A DNA stretch of 64,000 nucleotides from Euglena gracilis (Eukaryota > Euglenida > Euglenophyceae > Euglenales), in contig CP154956.1 in NCBI GenBank assembly GCA_039621445.1, positions 1,534,719-1,598,718 of the forward strand, read 5' to 3'. The position numbers and the translations under genes were made by a program. Positions 1 through 11,623 of this stretch are shown here, piece by piece. Under the pieces are notes generated by a model. The model was not told where the DNA came from. It did no database searches and saw nothing but the letters and a program-made list of their open reading frames with translations. Within the stretch, counting starts at the first letter, position 1; every line of letters begins with the position of its first letter.

Positions 1-258
1 TAGTGAAAGCTTAGCGAAAGTAACTGGTTCCTAATTCAAGGATACAGGGTTTGGTGCTTTGCAATTCTGTTTTAGAATTGAGTGGGCGAAGTCCCTTTGA
101 ATTACAATTTTATTCAATACTTGAAAAAGCTCGAAGTAGCAGAAAGTACTTTCTGCCTTGCAATCAAAGGTGAAAATGGAAACAAATTTTATTGTTACCC
201 CCCCACGGCCTTTTCGGAAGGAAGGCATAAGTAGAAAAGCCGGGGTCGGACGTACACT
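1..258 (+). repeat. Family A LTR, 3' part, cut by window edge
   Basis: This is the last ~258 nt of the ~432-nt family A LTR seen whole at 2233-2664 and 3097-3528. It shares the AACTGGTTCCTAATTCAAGG block, the CTTTTCGG block and the terminal CGTACACT (251-258). It would be the 5' LTR of the deleted element A0. No primer-binding site follows it; 259-342 matches nothing I recognise, so the deletion in A0 begins at or just after the LTR. Confidence 0.8.
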
Positions 259-342
259 AGGGGCCGCCTTCCCGATCGGCGTCAGTGTGGCAGACACAAT
301 ACTTGGTGCCATGTGAGGATGAACACCCTGTGAAATACAGGA

Positions 343-962
343 CAACAATTTTACACCGGATCCTGCACTTTGCGTACCCCCCATGGAACTTTTGGTCCAA
401 GCGGAAATCCGAACACAAAATTTTTCTACCAAATGCAAAATTTTGGTCGACACAGGGTGTCGAATCCCCCTTCTCTTCCGAACGTGAATAATTCCCAACT
501 CCCTCTTGGTGAAAGCCAAGTACCCCATCAAAATTATGACTGCTGAAAACAGCCCCATGTGTGGTGGTGACTTGGGATGCTTTTTGGACATACTCCTCCC
601 CATCATCCCCAAGCACCACTCACAGCCCCCACACATACAAAATTTTCTGGGTACCTGGAGTTACGAATCGGGTATTCGCGGGTCTGACGTAATTTTGGGT
701 TTTCCGTTCTTGCGTCAGAACCGCCTAGTTGTGGATTGCCCCTCCCTCGGTTTGCACACTACTTCACGCACACAACCCACACCACCAAAGTTCTCCCCCA
801 AGACATCTTCCCAGATGTCCCCCCGCCTTGCCACAACGTTTTCTACAACCGAAAACACCGTTTCCTACCCTAGGGGTAAAGAGAAAGCTGCCCCCCTGCC
901 CACTACACTTTTACCGCACGTTTCCCATGCGGTAGGGAAAGCAAGTAGCTTAACCCCCCACG
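343..962 (+). pseudogene. Family A protease fragment (A0)
   Basis: This is homologous to the protease region of A1 (minus strand, ~11.8-12.45 kb) and AZ (~55.4-56.2 kb). The aspartic-protease DTG triplet is at 449-457, in the context VDTGCRIP, followed by the conserved MCGGDLGCFLDILLPIIP block. A frameshift near 480-506 separates the DTG from the rest. Gag and the start of Pol are missing upstream. The sequence breaks off at ~962 and joins ORF3 in frame, so the protein is neither a complete protease nor attached to RT. Confidence 0.75.
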
Positions 963-1849
963 TTTCACTGGATGAATTCAATGAATTCGTTCCAAATACA
1001 GCCGCTTTGATTTGCGGTGATTGCATCCTTTCCTGGAGAAAACTGAACAACTTCCGGTGGTCGGAAGAGGACAGAGACCGTGACGTACCAGTTTTCTGTG
1101 TCAACTGCCTACGGGCAGACATATGGTTGCCTGCAGACGGCGGAAATCTCAAGATCGTACCCGGAAGCGAGGACGTTCTGGAAGATTTCCTGAATTTCTA
1201 CAAAACAAAACGACAAATGTACCAACACAAAAGCTTAAAGAAAGCTGAAGCTTTTGACCGCGGCGGAATCGCCTTTGACTTCCAAACTGATTCCGGCGGA
1301 ATCAGACTTGCTGTGGAATTTACAAAAGGGCGATTGCCCCTACTCTTCAATGATGACGACTGGAAACGAGTCATTTACATTTTCTTTACAAAGCCTTCAA
1401 CGGTTTCTGAAACCACACAACGATGGTTATTGCCTGACTATCCACCTGAACGACATGGTTACGAACATTATTCAGAATGGGTTGGTACCATTCTGAAACC
1501 ACACATAACCTGCTGTGCCTGTGCATCCCGCGCGCACAACGTTGATTTCAACGCTCTGCCTGGGATGCCACCACAGGTACCAGCAAACCATCCAAGATGG
1601 AACTATTACATATGGCCTGCAACTTTTCCGAGAGTTTTCTGGGAAAATTTGCAGCTTTATCTCCACAAGCGAGCTGAAACGCTCAAAACCGAACTGCCCA
1701 AGGAAATACAAGAAGTCAAAAGTTGGGTTATCCCACGGATCAACATGGATGATCCTGACAAGGATACCCTAGACTTACGTCCAACCGAAATGACCTTGGT
1801 ACAAGACCCACACATGGGTGAGTACTTAAAGGAAACCCGCAAACGTTGA
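963..1849 (+). pseudogene. ORF3 C-terminal domain fused to protease remnant (A0)
   Basis: The ORF from 506 to 1849 (447 aa) is a chimera: its first ~150 residues are protease-region sequence, and the rest is the C-terminal domain of family A ORF3. The ORF3 part keeps two CxxC pairs (ICGDC and FCVNC) ~28 residues apart, and the NHPRWNYYIWPATFPRVFWENLQ-type motif shared with AZ. It ends in LVQDPHMGEY plus a basic tail at the TGA 1847-1849. The junction at ~962 removes the Dam-like domain, RT, RNase H, integrase and most of ORF3. Function is unknown. It was probably produced by template switching or deletion and is not a designed fusion. Confidence 0.7.
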
Positions 1850-2222
1850 GGGTTTCCTGCTCCGTACAATCAGCTACGGCTGAGATGGGCGTAGTCCCAC
1901 ATAACGAGCGAAGTCTCGAGCGTGAATACGCACTTCATCATCGCGTTCAACACCATTTCAAGACCCTGTGGCGGAATCGCCTTAAGTTCGGTCGATAACA
2001 TGTTGATCGCGAAGATTCAAGACTACAAAGACACTACGGTGTCAAGTAAAAAGACGCACAAAGCACAGCATGCGCGCCAGAATTCTTTTGCGCTTTGTGC
2101 TCCAAACACGGTAACCGTAATTGGGAACCAGACCATGGTATCCTGGTACTGTCTCCCTGAACCTGGGACTGTGCCTGGCATCCCGACTGGCCTGGTCCAG
2201 AAGGGAAATCGGGCAGAGCCCT

Positions 2223-2232
2223 GGGAGGGGGA
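2223..2232 (+). promoter_or_regulatory. Polypurine tract of A0
   Basis: GGGAGGGGGA lies immediately 5' of the LTR start TGTGTACC. It would be the primer for plus-strand DNA. The same tract precedes the AZ LTR (44678-44687, minus). The second unit has GGGAGGGTGA at 3087-3096. Confidence 0.75.
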
Positions 2233-2664
2233 TGTGTACCAGGCAGCCATTCTGCCATGGCACTGTGTACCAGATACAATGGGCTACAGCCTACAATCTG
2301 GCTACGGCCGGGCTGTACACAGTGGCATGGTTAAAACATAAGACAAAGAGAGAATATCAGAGCTAGCGAAAGCATAGCGAAAGTAACTGGTTCCTAATTC
2401 AAGGTTACAGGGTTTGGTTCTTTGCAACTCTGCTTTAGAATTCTGAGGACAAAGTCCCATTTGAATAGAAGTTTATTTTCTTTATTTTACAGAGCTCGAA
2501 AGAGCAAAAGTCACTTTCATATAAGGGACTGCGGTCCCAACAATTCTCTTTGCCTTTGTGCTTTGCAATCAAAAGGGGAAAGGGAAACAAATTTTATTGT
2601 TACTCCCCCCACGGGCTTTTCGGGAGGAAACCTTAAGTAGAAAAGCCGGGGTGGGACGTACACT
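2233..2664 (+). repeat. Family A LTR, copy 1 (432 bp)
   Basis: Starts TGTGTACCAGGCAGCC right after the polypurine tract and ends GGGACGTACACT. The termini are short inverted repeats (TGTGTAC / GTACACT), in place of the usual TG...CA. Both borders are confirmed by the second copy, by the minus-strand copy at 17790-18222 with an adjoining primer-binding site, and by the divergent AZ LTR. Confidence 0.85.
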
Positions 2665-3096
2665 ACAAGACCCACATATGGGTGAGTACTTCAATGAAAC
2701 CCGCAAACGTTGAGGGTTTCCTGCCTGGTACAATCAGCTACGGGTATAACGGGCGTAGTCCCACAAAATGAGTGAAGTTTCAAGCGTGAATACGCATTTC
2801 ATCCTCGCCTTCAACACCGTTTCAAGACCCTGTGGCGGAATCGCCTTAGGTTCGGTCGATAACATGTTGATCGCGAAGATTCAAGACCACAAAGACACTA
2901 CGGTGTCAAGTAAGAAGATGCACAAAGCACAGCATGCGCGCCAGAATTCTTTTGCGCTTTGTGCTCCAAACAAGGTAACCGTAATTGGGAACCAGACAAT
3001 CGTATCCTGGTACTGTCTCCCTGAACCTGGGACTGTGCCTGGCATCCCGACTGGCCTGGTCCAGAAGCTAAATCTGGCAGAGCCCTGGGAGGGTGA

Positions 3097-3528
3097 TGTG
3101 TACCAGGCAGCCATACTGCCATGGCACTGTGTACGAGATACAATGGGCTGCGGCCTACAATCTGGATCCGGCCGAGCTGTACACAGTGGCATGGTTAAAC
3201 CATAAGACAAAGAAAGAATCTCAGAGCTAGGCAAAGCTTAGCGAAAGTAACTGGTTCCTAATTCAAGGTTACAGGGTTTGGTTCTTTGCAACTCTGCTTT
3301 AGAATTCTGAGGACGAAGTCCCATTTGAATAGAAGTTTTATTTCTTTCTTTTACAAAGCTCGAAAGAGCAAAATTCACTTTCATATAAGGGACTGTGGTC
3401 CCAACAATTCTCTTTGCCTTTGTGCTTTGCAATCAAAAGGGGAAAGGGAAGCAAATTTTAATATTACTCCCCCCTCGGGCTTTTCGGGAGGAAACCTGAA
3501 GCGGAAAAGCCGGGGTGGGACGTACACT
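3097..3528 (+). repeat. Family A LTR, copy 2 (432 bp)
   Basis: Same borders and length as copy 1, with scattered substitutions. Its end at 3528 abuts non-element DNA, so it is the outer boundary of A0. The matching upstream flank lies outside the window, so no target-site duplication can be read. Confidence 0.85.
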
Positions 3529-4190
3529 ATGATCCCGCAGTCCTGTCGATCATGATGAGCGCGTCGTTGGCGGCCGACGAGCCATGCTGCACGTCAACCA
3601 CCAGAGCCCCATCCGTAGCAACCTCATGGAGGGAAGCCCTCCGTGCAACCTGAGAGGATCTGCAAAGAGTGAAAGATATAAAGAACGCATGCCCGGTTTC
3701 CAGGGACGTGCAGTGTGATTGCTGTCGTGCGCAGACATCGTGGCGAACCCAGGGCATGGACCCCCCGAAAGAACACCTCAAGGACTGATTGAAATTGGCG
3801 TGACGACTGACCCAGCACGAGCCGTGGGCTTCCTCTTGGCAACAACCACACTGCATCCAACCACCACGGGGCCGGCGGAGATGACGTCCACGCAGGACAC
3901 CTGCTGCGGACCCTCTGCAGCCAACCACCGCCGGAGGCCGGACTCTCGTCGAATGACGCAAGGATGACGTCAAGCGGCCCGGTATTTACGTTGGTTGTCA
4001 CCACCCGCCGTTGGACGGCCACGGGGCAGCTCATACTACTTGCCGTGGCTCGTCCTCAGGCGGGGAACTGCGCACATGGTCCGGCCAACCAGTGTCTCGT
4101 CCATTTGCGCAATTGCGCGCGCCGAACGATCCCCGCGGTGTGCCCTCTGCCCGTACGGGATCATTCAGGACTCACACGGCGGGACCTGGG
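3529..4190 (+). other. Unique GC-rich segment between elements
   Basis: About 660 bp that match no element copy in the window and are richer in GC than the flanks. The longest open frame is 148 aa (3527-3973, minus). It has a composition-driven look, with many Arg, Ser and Cys, and no motif I recognise. The segment could be host intergenic DNA, a gene edge, or part of an element not repeated here. The right border with the ORF3 remnant is approximate, since divergence makes 4190-4227 ambiguous. Confidence 0.5.
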
Positions 4191-7100
4191 TTCTACCTCG
4201 AAGGGTAGAAGTGACTCGGCTTTTCCCGGCCACTTCGGTATATGTTGGTGCTGGTGTGGTAGCAGCTGGGGTCTTCGCCCGCTTTCCTGATTTGCTACCA
4301 CTCCCAGGTGGAGGTGGTTTTGGCTCGTTGTGTCGTTCAGCAGGTTTGCACGGTTCTGCAGGCTGTGGTTTAACCTTAGGCTTACTGCCTTTTTCTTTCC
4401 GCTGTGGCGGAAGGGGGCGTTCTGCAGGAGACTTTGGAGCAGGTTTGACCATTGGTGTGGTGGTAGGTGGTACGTCAGGAGCCGTCGGTACCATCTGTTC
4501 AGGTGTGTGTACCACTACGGGTGTTATATCATGTGGTGGTGTTGTTTCGACCGTAGTCGATTCCGTGGTGTTTGCACATCATGAGTAGAACTGGCGGCGT
4601 CTGCTGCCAGTGCTGTGGTGGAAGCCGTAGCTTCTTGTGTGGGTTTTTCGCCAAGTCCCGTGTCACGGGGACTTCGCGTTGAAGAGGAAGACCTCGATCG
4701 CACCATTGCAACCATCGAGGCTACGCCATTTCGGACGCTTCCGAGGACGCGTTCTGCAGCGCGTCCGACTTGTGGTGGTATGAGTATAAAGTCGTCGGGG
4801 TCTTGTTATCTGTCGATACCTTCCCGTTGTTGTCTTGTGATCAGTTCGCGAAATGCGATTATCTCAGCATCAGTTGCTTCCTGTCCAGCTTCCGCATGTG
4901 CGGGAGTGGGTGGAACCACGTCTGCCGAAGGCGCTGCGGCCGTTGTGGAGTCCGCAGGCACTTCGGCCATTGTAAATTCTGTAGGCGCGTCAGGTTCCGC
5001 GTCTGGTAATGGTGTTTGTGGTCGTGTTTGAGCAGGCATTGTAGCTGGCGCTTCGGCCCTTGGAGCATGTTGTACGCTGCCTTCTCTGTGTTCAGAATCC
5101 GTGGATGCGGAGGAGACGGAGCGTGTACTTTGTTCATTGTCTGTCCCTTCTTCCATTTCCTCATCGCTGGATGACCCAGAAGAGGAAACGGACGAAGAGT
5201 CTGAAGAGTGTACGGGAGTGTGTTCCACAGACATTGTAGGTGTAGGTGGAGGTTGTGGCAAACGTTCTTCCGAACGCTTAGTTGCAGGCTTCGCTGCTGC
5301 TTTGTCTATTGTCGTTGTAGATGATGCAGCCGCTTGAGGTTGTTCGACTGCAGATTGTGCTGTTTCGGATTCCGTCGGCTGGGGTTGAGGGAGTTTTATA
5401 CGTGGTCGCAGACGGAAGTTTTGCCATCCGACGAATTTGTTTCCTCCCGATCCGCGAGGAAGCCAGTCCAGTATCGGGATGGCCAACCCATCCTTTTTTG
5501 TACGTTTGCCCTTGAAAAATGGGGCAAAGTCCTCTCTTCGGAGGGTTTCGCCAACAGGCGTTTGATTTACTTCCGTTTTCCGTCTTCGTCCCATTCAGGT
5601 CGAAGAGGGAGGTATTCTTGTGGGAGTTGTTGTTTCGGGTTGAACAAATTGTAGATTTCCAGAGCATAGCATACCCATGCTCTCCATTGGAACGTCTGCA
5701 TGTGCAGAAGCATTTGTCGGTGGTTTCGTCTGGCGTATCCGATTTCCCTAACTTCGAGGGGATTGTGGCAGGTGTGTCCGAGTAATCTGCGTTGTTGTTG
5801 GGCCTCCGCCCATTCGCGTTGGTGGGGCTGCGACCTTTGTGCGTTTGGGCGGTCGGCTGTCCGACCACGCACACCAAAGCCCCAGAAGTCCACGGGGAAC
5901 TTGTGGAGGCAGTGGGTGCACCAGACGACAAATGTTTGTGAGTATGTAAGGTCGATTCCGACCACTTGGAAGTGGGGGCCGTAGTGTTCGTTGAGGAAAA
6001 TTTGGTAATTGTAACAGAACATTTCGTGTGTCACCAATTGTATATCCTTTGGAAGTGGGAATACTTCCCATTGTATGCCTTGTGGTCCGATTTCTCGGAT
6101 ATTGTCGAACATTGTCTTCAGTGCGTCAAGGGATGATTCCCATCCGTATTGTAGCTTTGGATGTGGCAAGTAGTGCGCTTTGCTGGCGGGCATTGCAAAT
6201 GAACCGAAGTTCATGCAATGAAATCCGAGCCAGAAAAGTAGTTGCCAGAAACCCGGCAAATTGTCGATGCCATCCTGGCTTTCGTAACAGGAAATTGTAC
6301 CGTCGAAGAAAAAGCCACAGGCTTTTTCCTTGTAGAGTTTGACCATGTGGTGATGCACTTCAGGAGCAACAACCCAAGGGTGTTGTTCCTCATAGTACTT
6401 GTGCATAATTGTATCACGTCTGTCTGAGATCCAGAACAGATGGTCAATCATGAATTGTACGTCCAGGTCGTAACCCGGTTGTGAGCCTTCGCTCTTTCCT
6501 TTGCCTTTCTGGCCTTTCTGTCCTTTTGCGACTTCGCGCTCTTGTTCATTCCAACCGTATGCACCGTCTTTTCGGAATGCTCGTGTTTTTCTCCACATTG
6601 TAACGGTTACACCAGCAGTGTAGTGTCCAGCAAAGTCGTCAGAGGGCTTGTCCGGACGCATTTGGTGATACATTTCGTATAAAGATCGTTGTACGTTGGG
6701 CGGGATCGGCAGGTCATCGTTTTCCTGACGACCACGTTGTGCCTGCGCGCTTTGTGGGACGTCGTCCAAACGACGACGTTGTGTGTCTGGTGTTTGTGGC
6801 GGTGTTGCAAACTCCGGTCCACGCGGACGTTTGCGTGCGTCAACGTTGTACTGTTTCGCTGGGGCCGTCAAATGTTGTAGAGGTTCCTTGTAGGTGGCGC
6901 GTTGTGCTGGCAACTCAAACCTGGGTTGACCCGAGAAAGGTTGTCCCGGTTCAACAGGTGGTTGTGTCTGTCCAGCTGAAGCCGGTTGTGAAGGTGTAGG
7001 TTGTGAAGCGGTTGTAACAGGAGGTGCTCGTACAGGAATTGTAGATTGTACGGGTGCTTTTGCACGTGCCGTCTGCGCGGCTTGAGCAGGGGGTCCTGTT

Positions 7101-8690
7101 CTTTGTATAGGTACAAGTCGAAACTGCTTGTACCGGTTTTGTTTGTGGTGCCGGAGTAGGTTGAGCTACTGGCGGCACAAGATTGAAGCGAGTTGTTCCA
7201 TTGGACCAGGTGGACCAGGTGGATGTGGTGGTGCATTCACACGCAAAACTTCGGGTAGTGCCCAGGTGGGTATACCCAAAATTTTGGAGTTTGGACCAAT
7301 GCCATCCATTATCATTCCTTTTACGTTGATGGCTCCCAAATGCGATCCAGGTTCGTAAATATTGTCAAGGGGAAGGTATTGTTCGCCTTTGGTTGTGTAA
7401 GCGAAATCCACAGATTGTGGTACTCGTTCATAGTGGATGTTGTCCGCCAGGGGACGCAGCGGGTTTTCTCCGACAACCCGTATCGCTGTCGGTTCCGGCA
7501 GCGGTACGGCGGGGGTTGTCGGTGGTTGTGATTGAGATTGTACAGATGGTTGAGTTTGTACGGGTTGTGGTGGTTGGGGTGGTTGAGGTGGTTCGTCTGT
7601 TTCCATGGTATACCCCGGCTCAGGTTCTGCCGTTGTATACTCGTTATAAGGCTCTTCGGCCAATGTCGTCGGTATAGTTGTCGTATGGCTCTTCGGCCTC
7701 CATAGCGTATTGTGGTTGCATACCAGCCTCCCAGTTCCGGGTAGGCGGCATGCGTGGGGGAGAGGAAAAACGTTGTTGTGGTAAGTATATTGGTTCTTGC
7801 ATTTGGACATCACCTATCTCACTTTCCGTGAGTTCAGGAGTATAGCGGCGCATGTGTTCCGCGTAAGCACCCACTGGGTGCACTCCGATGAGCACAGGCG
7901 GAACCAGGATTCCCAGGTCCCTGAGGGTTACGTTGTCTGGAAATCCGGATTCTCCGGGTTGGAAGAAGATTCTACCTGCTATCGTACTCTGGGACCACAT
8001 GTCCCAGGTGGCGATAGGCTTGTTGGCGATTGCAAGCAATTGTCGGCAGTACGAATCCCACATCACTCGGATGAAGGGATCCGGTCTGTCCTCAGCGCAC
8101 ACGCGCAGAGCGTTACGAAATGTGTCTGTTGAAGCCGTTGTCAGTTCACCCATGCACTTGGGGAACCGAGACATAACGGGAGCGGCACACTGCCTTTGTG
8201 GAGGTTCTGGTTGTGTGGCATACTGCCCTTGTGGGGGTTGTGCGGCATACTGCCATTGTGGCGGTTGTGCGTGGTAATAACGACTACGAAGTAGTTCAGC
8301 AAATTGTCGTTGTTCATACTCCACATACTGTTGTTCTACCGCCGCGAAAGCAGCGCGTTGGCTACTGCTACTGGCCAGATCGTATCTCCTTGGGGGGCCG
8401 CGGTTGCGGCACCGCAAATTGTTTCTGGGCAGATTCCGTTTGTTGTGGAATCATAGGTTGAGATTGTTTGCCACCAAGTGTAGTTTGTTCTGGGGCAACA
8501 TGCGGAACCGCATGTTGAGTCACAGGGGGCTTTGCCACTACGGGACTTGCTGCCGGAGCAGCTTGTACCTGAGGGGCTGCCACTACGGGCCTTGCTGCCG
8601 AAGCAGCTTGTACATGCCGAACGGGGACTTGCCCTCCACGAGGGAGTGCAAGTCCTCATCCTCCCGAAGGAGGTTGTGGGTGAGTGGGAG
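4191..8690 (-). pseudogene. ORF3 remnant of A1
   Basis: Same domain order as AZ ORF3. A Pro-rich N-terminus (~8.65-8.2 kb) is followed by conserved domain alpha (~8.17-7.8 kb, with IANKPIATWDMWSQSTIAGR and VTLRDLGILVPP). A Pro/Gln linker comes next, then conserved domain beta in the longest intact frame (5567-6913, 448 aa; it includes a KGQKGQKGKGK tract, LPGFWQLLFWLGFHCMNFG, CTHC and HTCHNP). It ends in a Ser/Thr/Pro/Glu-rich linker down to 4191. At least three frame breaks separate the pieces. The N-terminal end is fused at ~8690 to the start of integrase, and the C-terminal zinc-finger-like domain is missing. Function is unknown. Confidence 0.7.
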
Positions 8691-8692
8691 TA

Positions 8693-10432
8693 TCATAAAA
8701 GTACGTCATCAACCAAGTCACAGGGTATGCAGTACTTGTAACCAGTACAATTCCGAAAAATAAAACGTAAAGGCGATAAGGTAAAATTCTCAACCAATTC
8801 ACCATTACGCAATCTACGTACGACATCATTGTAAAAATCATCCTTGGAATAGTCCCATTCTCGAAAAAAGAGAGGGGATGTAGATTCTGATCGCGTAATT
8901 CGGCGGGGGCCCGGCATTCTGCCGTGTTGTCGTTTTCCTCGTACGGGGGCTATCGGCATCCGCCGCCAAATCTGCGAAACAGGGAAATTGTCAAGTGTGT
9001 TGTCAGCGGCGTCTGCGCGCCTTGCGAACTCGTCGACTTCGCGACTTCGGTGGAACGTGGCATCACCCTCGTCAGGGTTACCAGGGTAATGCCAGGGTGC
9101 ACGGGAGAGTGGGTCAGCGACTTTTTGAGTATGACCTGGTGTGTAAACTACCACCAGGTTGAATTGACTCAAAAATTCGTGCCAACGGCATCTTCGGCCA
9201 ACTGAGGACATGGCTTTGTTCAAGTCTTCGGTGAACCAGTGTTGGAGAGACTCATGGTCTGTCAACACTAGTATTTGTACCAGTGAACTGGCGACCCAAC
9301 TTCGGAATTTTTGTAGGATAAGGACAATGGCATACGTCTCCTTTTCTCGTTTGCTCCATTTGACTTGTCCTTTTCCGTCTTCACCTTGTAGCTTTCTGCT
9401 GAAGAATGCTACAGGGCGCAGTTCATTGGACGAGTTATGTTGACTCAACACACCGCCGACAGCATGGTCGCTGCTGTCGACCTCCAGTACGTATGGTTTG
9501 TACGGGTCAGCAATGTCAAGTACAACGTTGTCCAACATAAGTTGTTTAATTGTCGTTAGCGATTCTCACATTGTATCATCCCATTGTATCTTTGTATTGT
9601 CAGGAGCGCGATTTTTGAGCTGTCGCGTCGGTGGTACTGCGATTTTAACGAAATTCTTCATGTAAATCGCGTAATACTGCGCTAAACTCAAAAATCTCTT
9701 TAAATGGTTGATTGTCTTGATGTTTTCAGGTGTCCACTTCTTTATAGCTTCAAGTTTGCTTGGAGATGCTCTCCTTTGTCCGTTGTTAAGAATGTGTCCA
9801 CAAAATTTTATCGTTTCGCGAAACAAATTCATTTTCGCACCTTTGACGAAAAGCAAATGTTTTTGAAACGTTGTCAGTACGGAACGTATATCGCGGTAGT
9901 GAATATCAAGGATATCACTACCCGAATTTGTAAGTGGAGGAGGTGTGCCAATCAGCACGTCATCAATGTGTACCATTGCAAACGGTAAGTCTCGTAAAAT
10001 CCATTGTATCATTCTTTGGAACATGGCTGGGCCGTTCTTAACACCCATTGGTAACACCGTCCATTGGTAAATTCCGTGGGAGGTTACAAATGCGGTGTAC
10101 GGTTGTGAGTCAGTGTGTAAGTGCATCTGGTGAAAACCATCCTCTTAGTCGAAAATCGACCAGAGGCGGTTTTCCGCTTGTTTTGTAATCAGGCCTTCGA
10201 TAAGTGGTAACGAAAATGGATCGTCCTTTGTCTGTGCGTTCAAGTATCGGTAATCCAGCACAAGTCTCCACTTCTTCTCTCCAGAAGCACCGGGAGACTT
10301 GGGTACCACAAAAGCTTGTGAGGTCCACTCGCTTTTGGAGGGTATGATCCATTTTCGTTCAATCAGTTTTTCGATCATTGTACTGAGAGCTTGTTCGCTT
10401 TCGCCTGAACAGCGAAAGAACTTTCGGTGCAT
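8693..10432 (-). pseudogene. Reverse transcriptase and RNase H of A1
   Basis: RT starts with KWRLVLDYRYLNAQTKDD and continues with VLPMGVKNGPAMFQRMIQW. The catalytic box is HIDD (9959-9970) in place of YIDD, so both aspartates remain but the tyrosine is lost. RNase H follows with VDSSDHAVGG, an FSRKLQG...KETYAIVL block, LTDHESLQHW and the GHTQKVADPLSR end. In-frame stops interrupt it at ~10145 (TAA) and between 9566 and 9538 (TGA). The frame runs on into integrase residues CDLVDDVLL, then is cut at ~8690 by the join to ORF3. It cannot be active as it stands. Confidence 0.85.
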
Positions 10433-11547
10433 GGGCTGTGCACCTTCTTTGAGTTCGATTTTACAGACACCAAAGGTCCGCGAATTGCAGGATCTATGTC
10501 ATGGGCATAGATAGGATGTTCTAAAACATCACTGAATTCGCGATTGGTCTTTGTACATAGTTCTTGTGATTTGGGATGTTGACCACCGCTTTCTATCACT
10601 GCGGATAGTTGGTATGTTTGGTCATTCTGACCTTTATCCCGTAGGAATTTTTCAGTGTGATCAACAGCTCCGAATGCATCAAAGAAACAAACACGAAAAA
10701 TGATTTCTTTCAATAGTGGTAACATGACACCGCAAAAATCTTCGAACAAATGGGTGTCATTCGGTAAATCCCACCAGTGAAAAACGACATACGTCAGTTG
10801 TTGGAACCATTCCGCTTCGGGATTTATAGGAATGAGTAGCACACCGCGTGCTTGATCCCGAAGGATCTTGTCAACGACAAGAGGGATAAGTTTCAGAGGT
10901 GGGTGTAGCCACAGGACCACATTACCCCAAAACTTATCAAACGCGTTTGTATGGCTTGACCAGTAATTGGGTAAACGAGAATGTGCTTTGGACGAGAATG
11001 CGTCAATCTCCAATTGTATGTCCATCAACTTCGCGAATTGCGCTATTTTGGAAAACCAGGTTTCCAAAATGCGATATTGTCCAAAATTGAACGCATTCCA
11101 GATGCGGTTCACGAAAACTGTCGCGGTTTCAGTCCTGCGGAGGGCTGAAACACAGTTTACCGAGCCACATCGGTAATGCGGTGTGTCCGAAGACACTTCA
11201 TCAATCATTGTACCAAGTGTATCACGTGTATTGTAAGGAGTACTATTATTGTTGGCATTCTGCCACTTGTATGCAGGGACATTGGAGGGGTTGGCATTCT
11301 GCCATTCGGGGTCAGAGAGATTGGCTTTCTGCCATGGAAGGTCCTCATGTGCGATTCTCGCGATTCCGAATAGGGACGCGCTTCCGCGTTTGTCCAGTTG
11401 TTGATGTACTTCAACACACAACGGGTAACAACCCGGTGTGTTGTGTTCTCGTTCAGCTGTCGTGGTAAACTCGGTATCGGTTCCGGTACCAAGTGTACTC
11501 TGGTTCTGTAAAGCGATTAGTTTGGAAGGTTCAACAAACATCCACAA
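10433..11547 (-). pseudogene. Dam-like N6-adenine methyltransferase-type domain and RT lead-in (A1)
   Basis: This is the segment between protease and RT. It contains LEIDAFSSKAHSRLP, an YWSSHTNAFDKFWG block, VVLWLHPPLKL (HPP codons near 10910), GVLLIPINPEAEWF and CFHWWDLP. From family knowledge, this order matches phage Dam-type adenine methyltransferases, also found in DIRS elements: a DxFA box, a cysteine- or proline-rich strand, a W...NPP(Y/F) catalytic box, then a (V/L)P...W strand. Here the catalytic NPPY is HPPL, so catalysis is doubtful. AZ has the same domain with HPPP. The assignment rests on motif order alone. Confidence 0.55.
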
Positions 11548-11623
11548 TCGAAATCAGGTTGTGTGGAAATTCTCCGACAATGTGCGCATTGGAAGGAAGT
11601 GTCGGTCTGGTAGTGCATGTCAG

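Larger units (their letters stand above)
1801..3528 (+). repeat. Tandem duplication, 2 x 864 bp (ORF3 tail + 3' UTR + LTR)
   Basis: 1801-2664 and 2665-3528 are the same length (864 bp each) and nearly identical. Each holds the last codons of ORF3, ~0.4 kb of 3' UTR, a polypurine tract and a complete LTR. The second unit starts directly after the first LTR's CGTACACT. No gene is seen in 1850-2232 or 2712-3096. The duplication junction lies at a TACAAGACC sequence present at both 1800 and 2664, so unequal exchange or template switching at that short match is likely. Confidence 0.85.

Noticed and set aside
1801-2664. An 864-bp LTR instead of a 432-bp LTR for family A
   Set aside because: The polypurine tract at 2223-2232, the same tract in AZ, and the LTR/primer-binding-site junction in A1 all place the LTR start at TGTGTACC; the first half encodes the ORF3 tail.
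3527-3973. 148-aa host gene on the minus strand
   Set aside because: No recognisable motif, strong GC bias, overlapping frames of similar length on the other strand; not supported as a gene.
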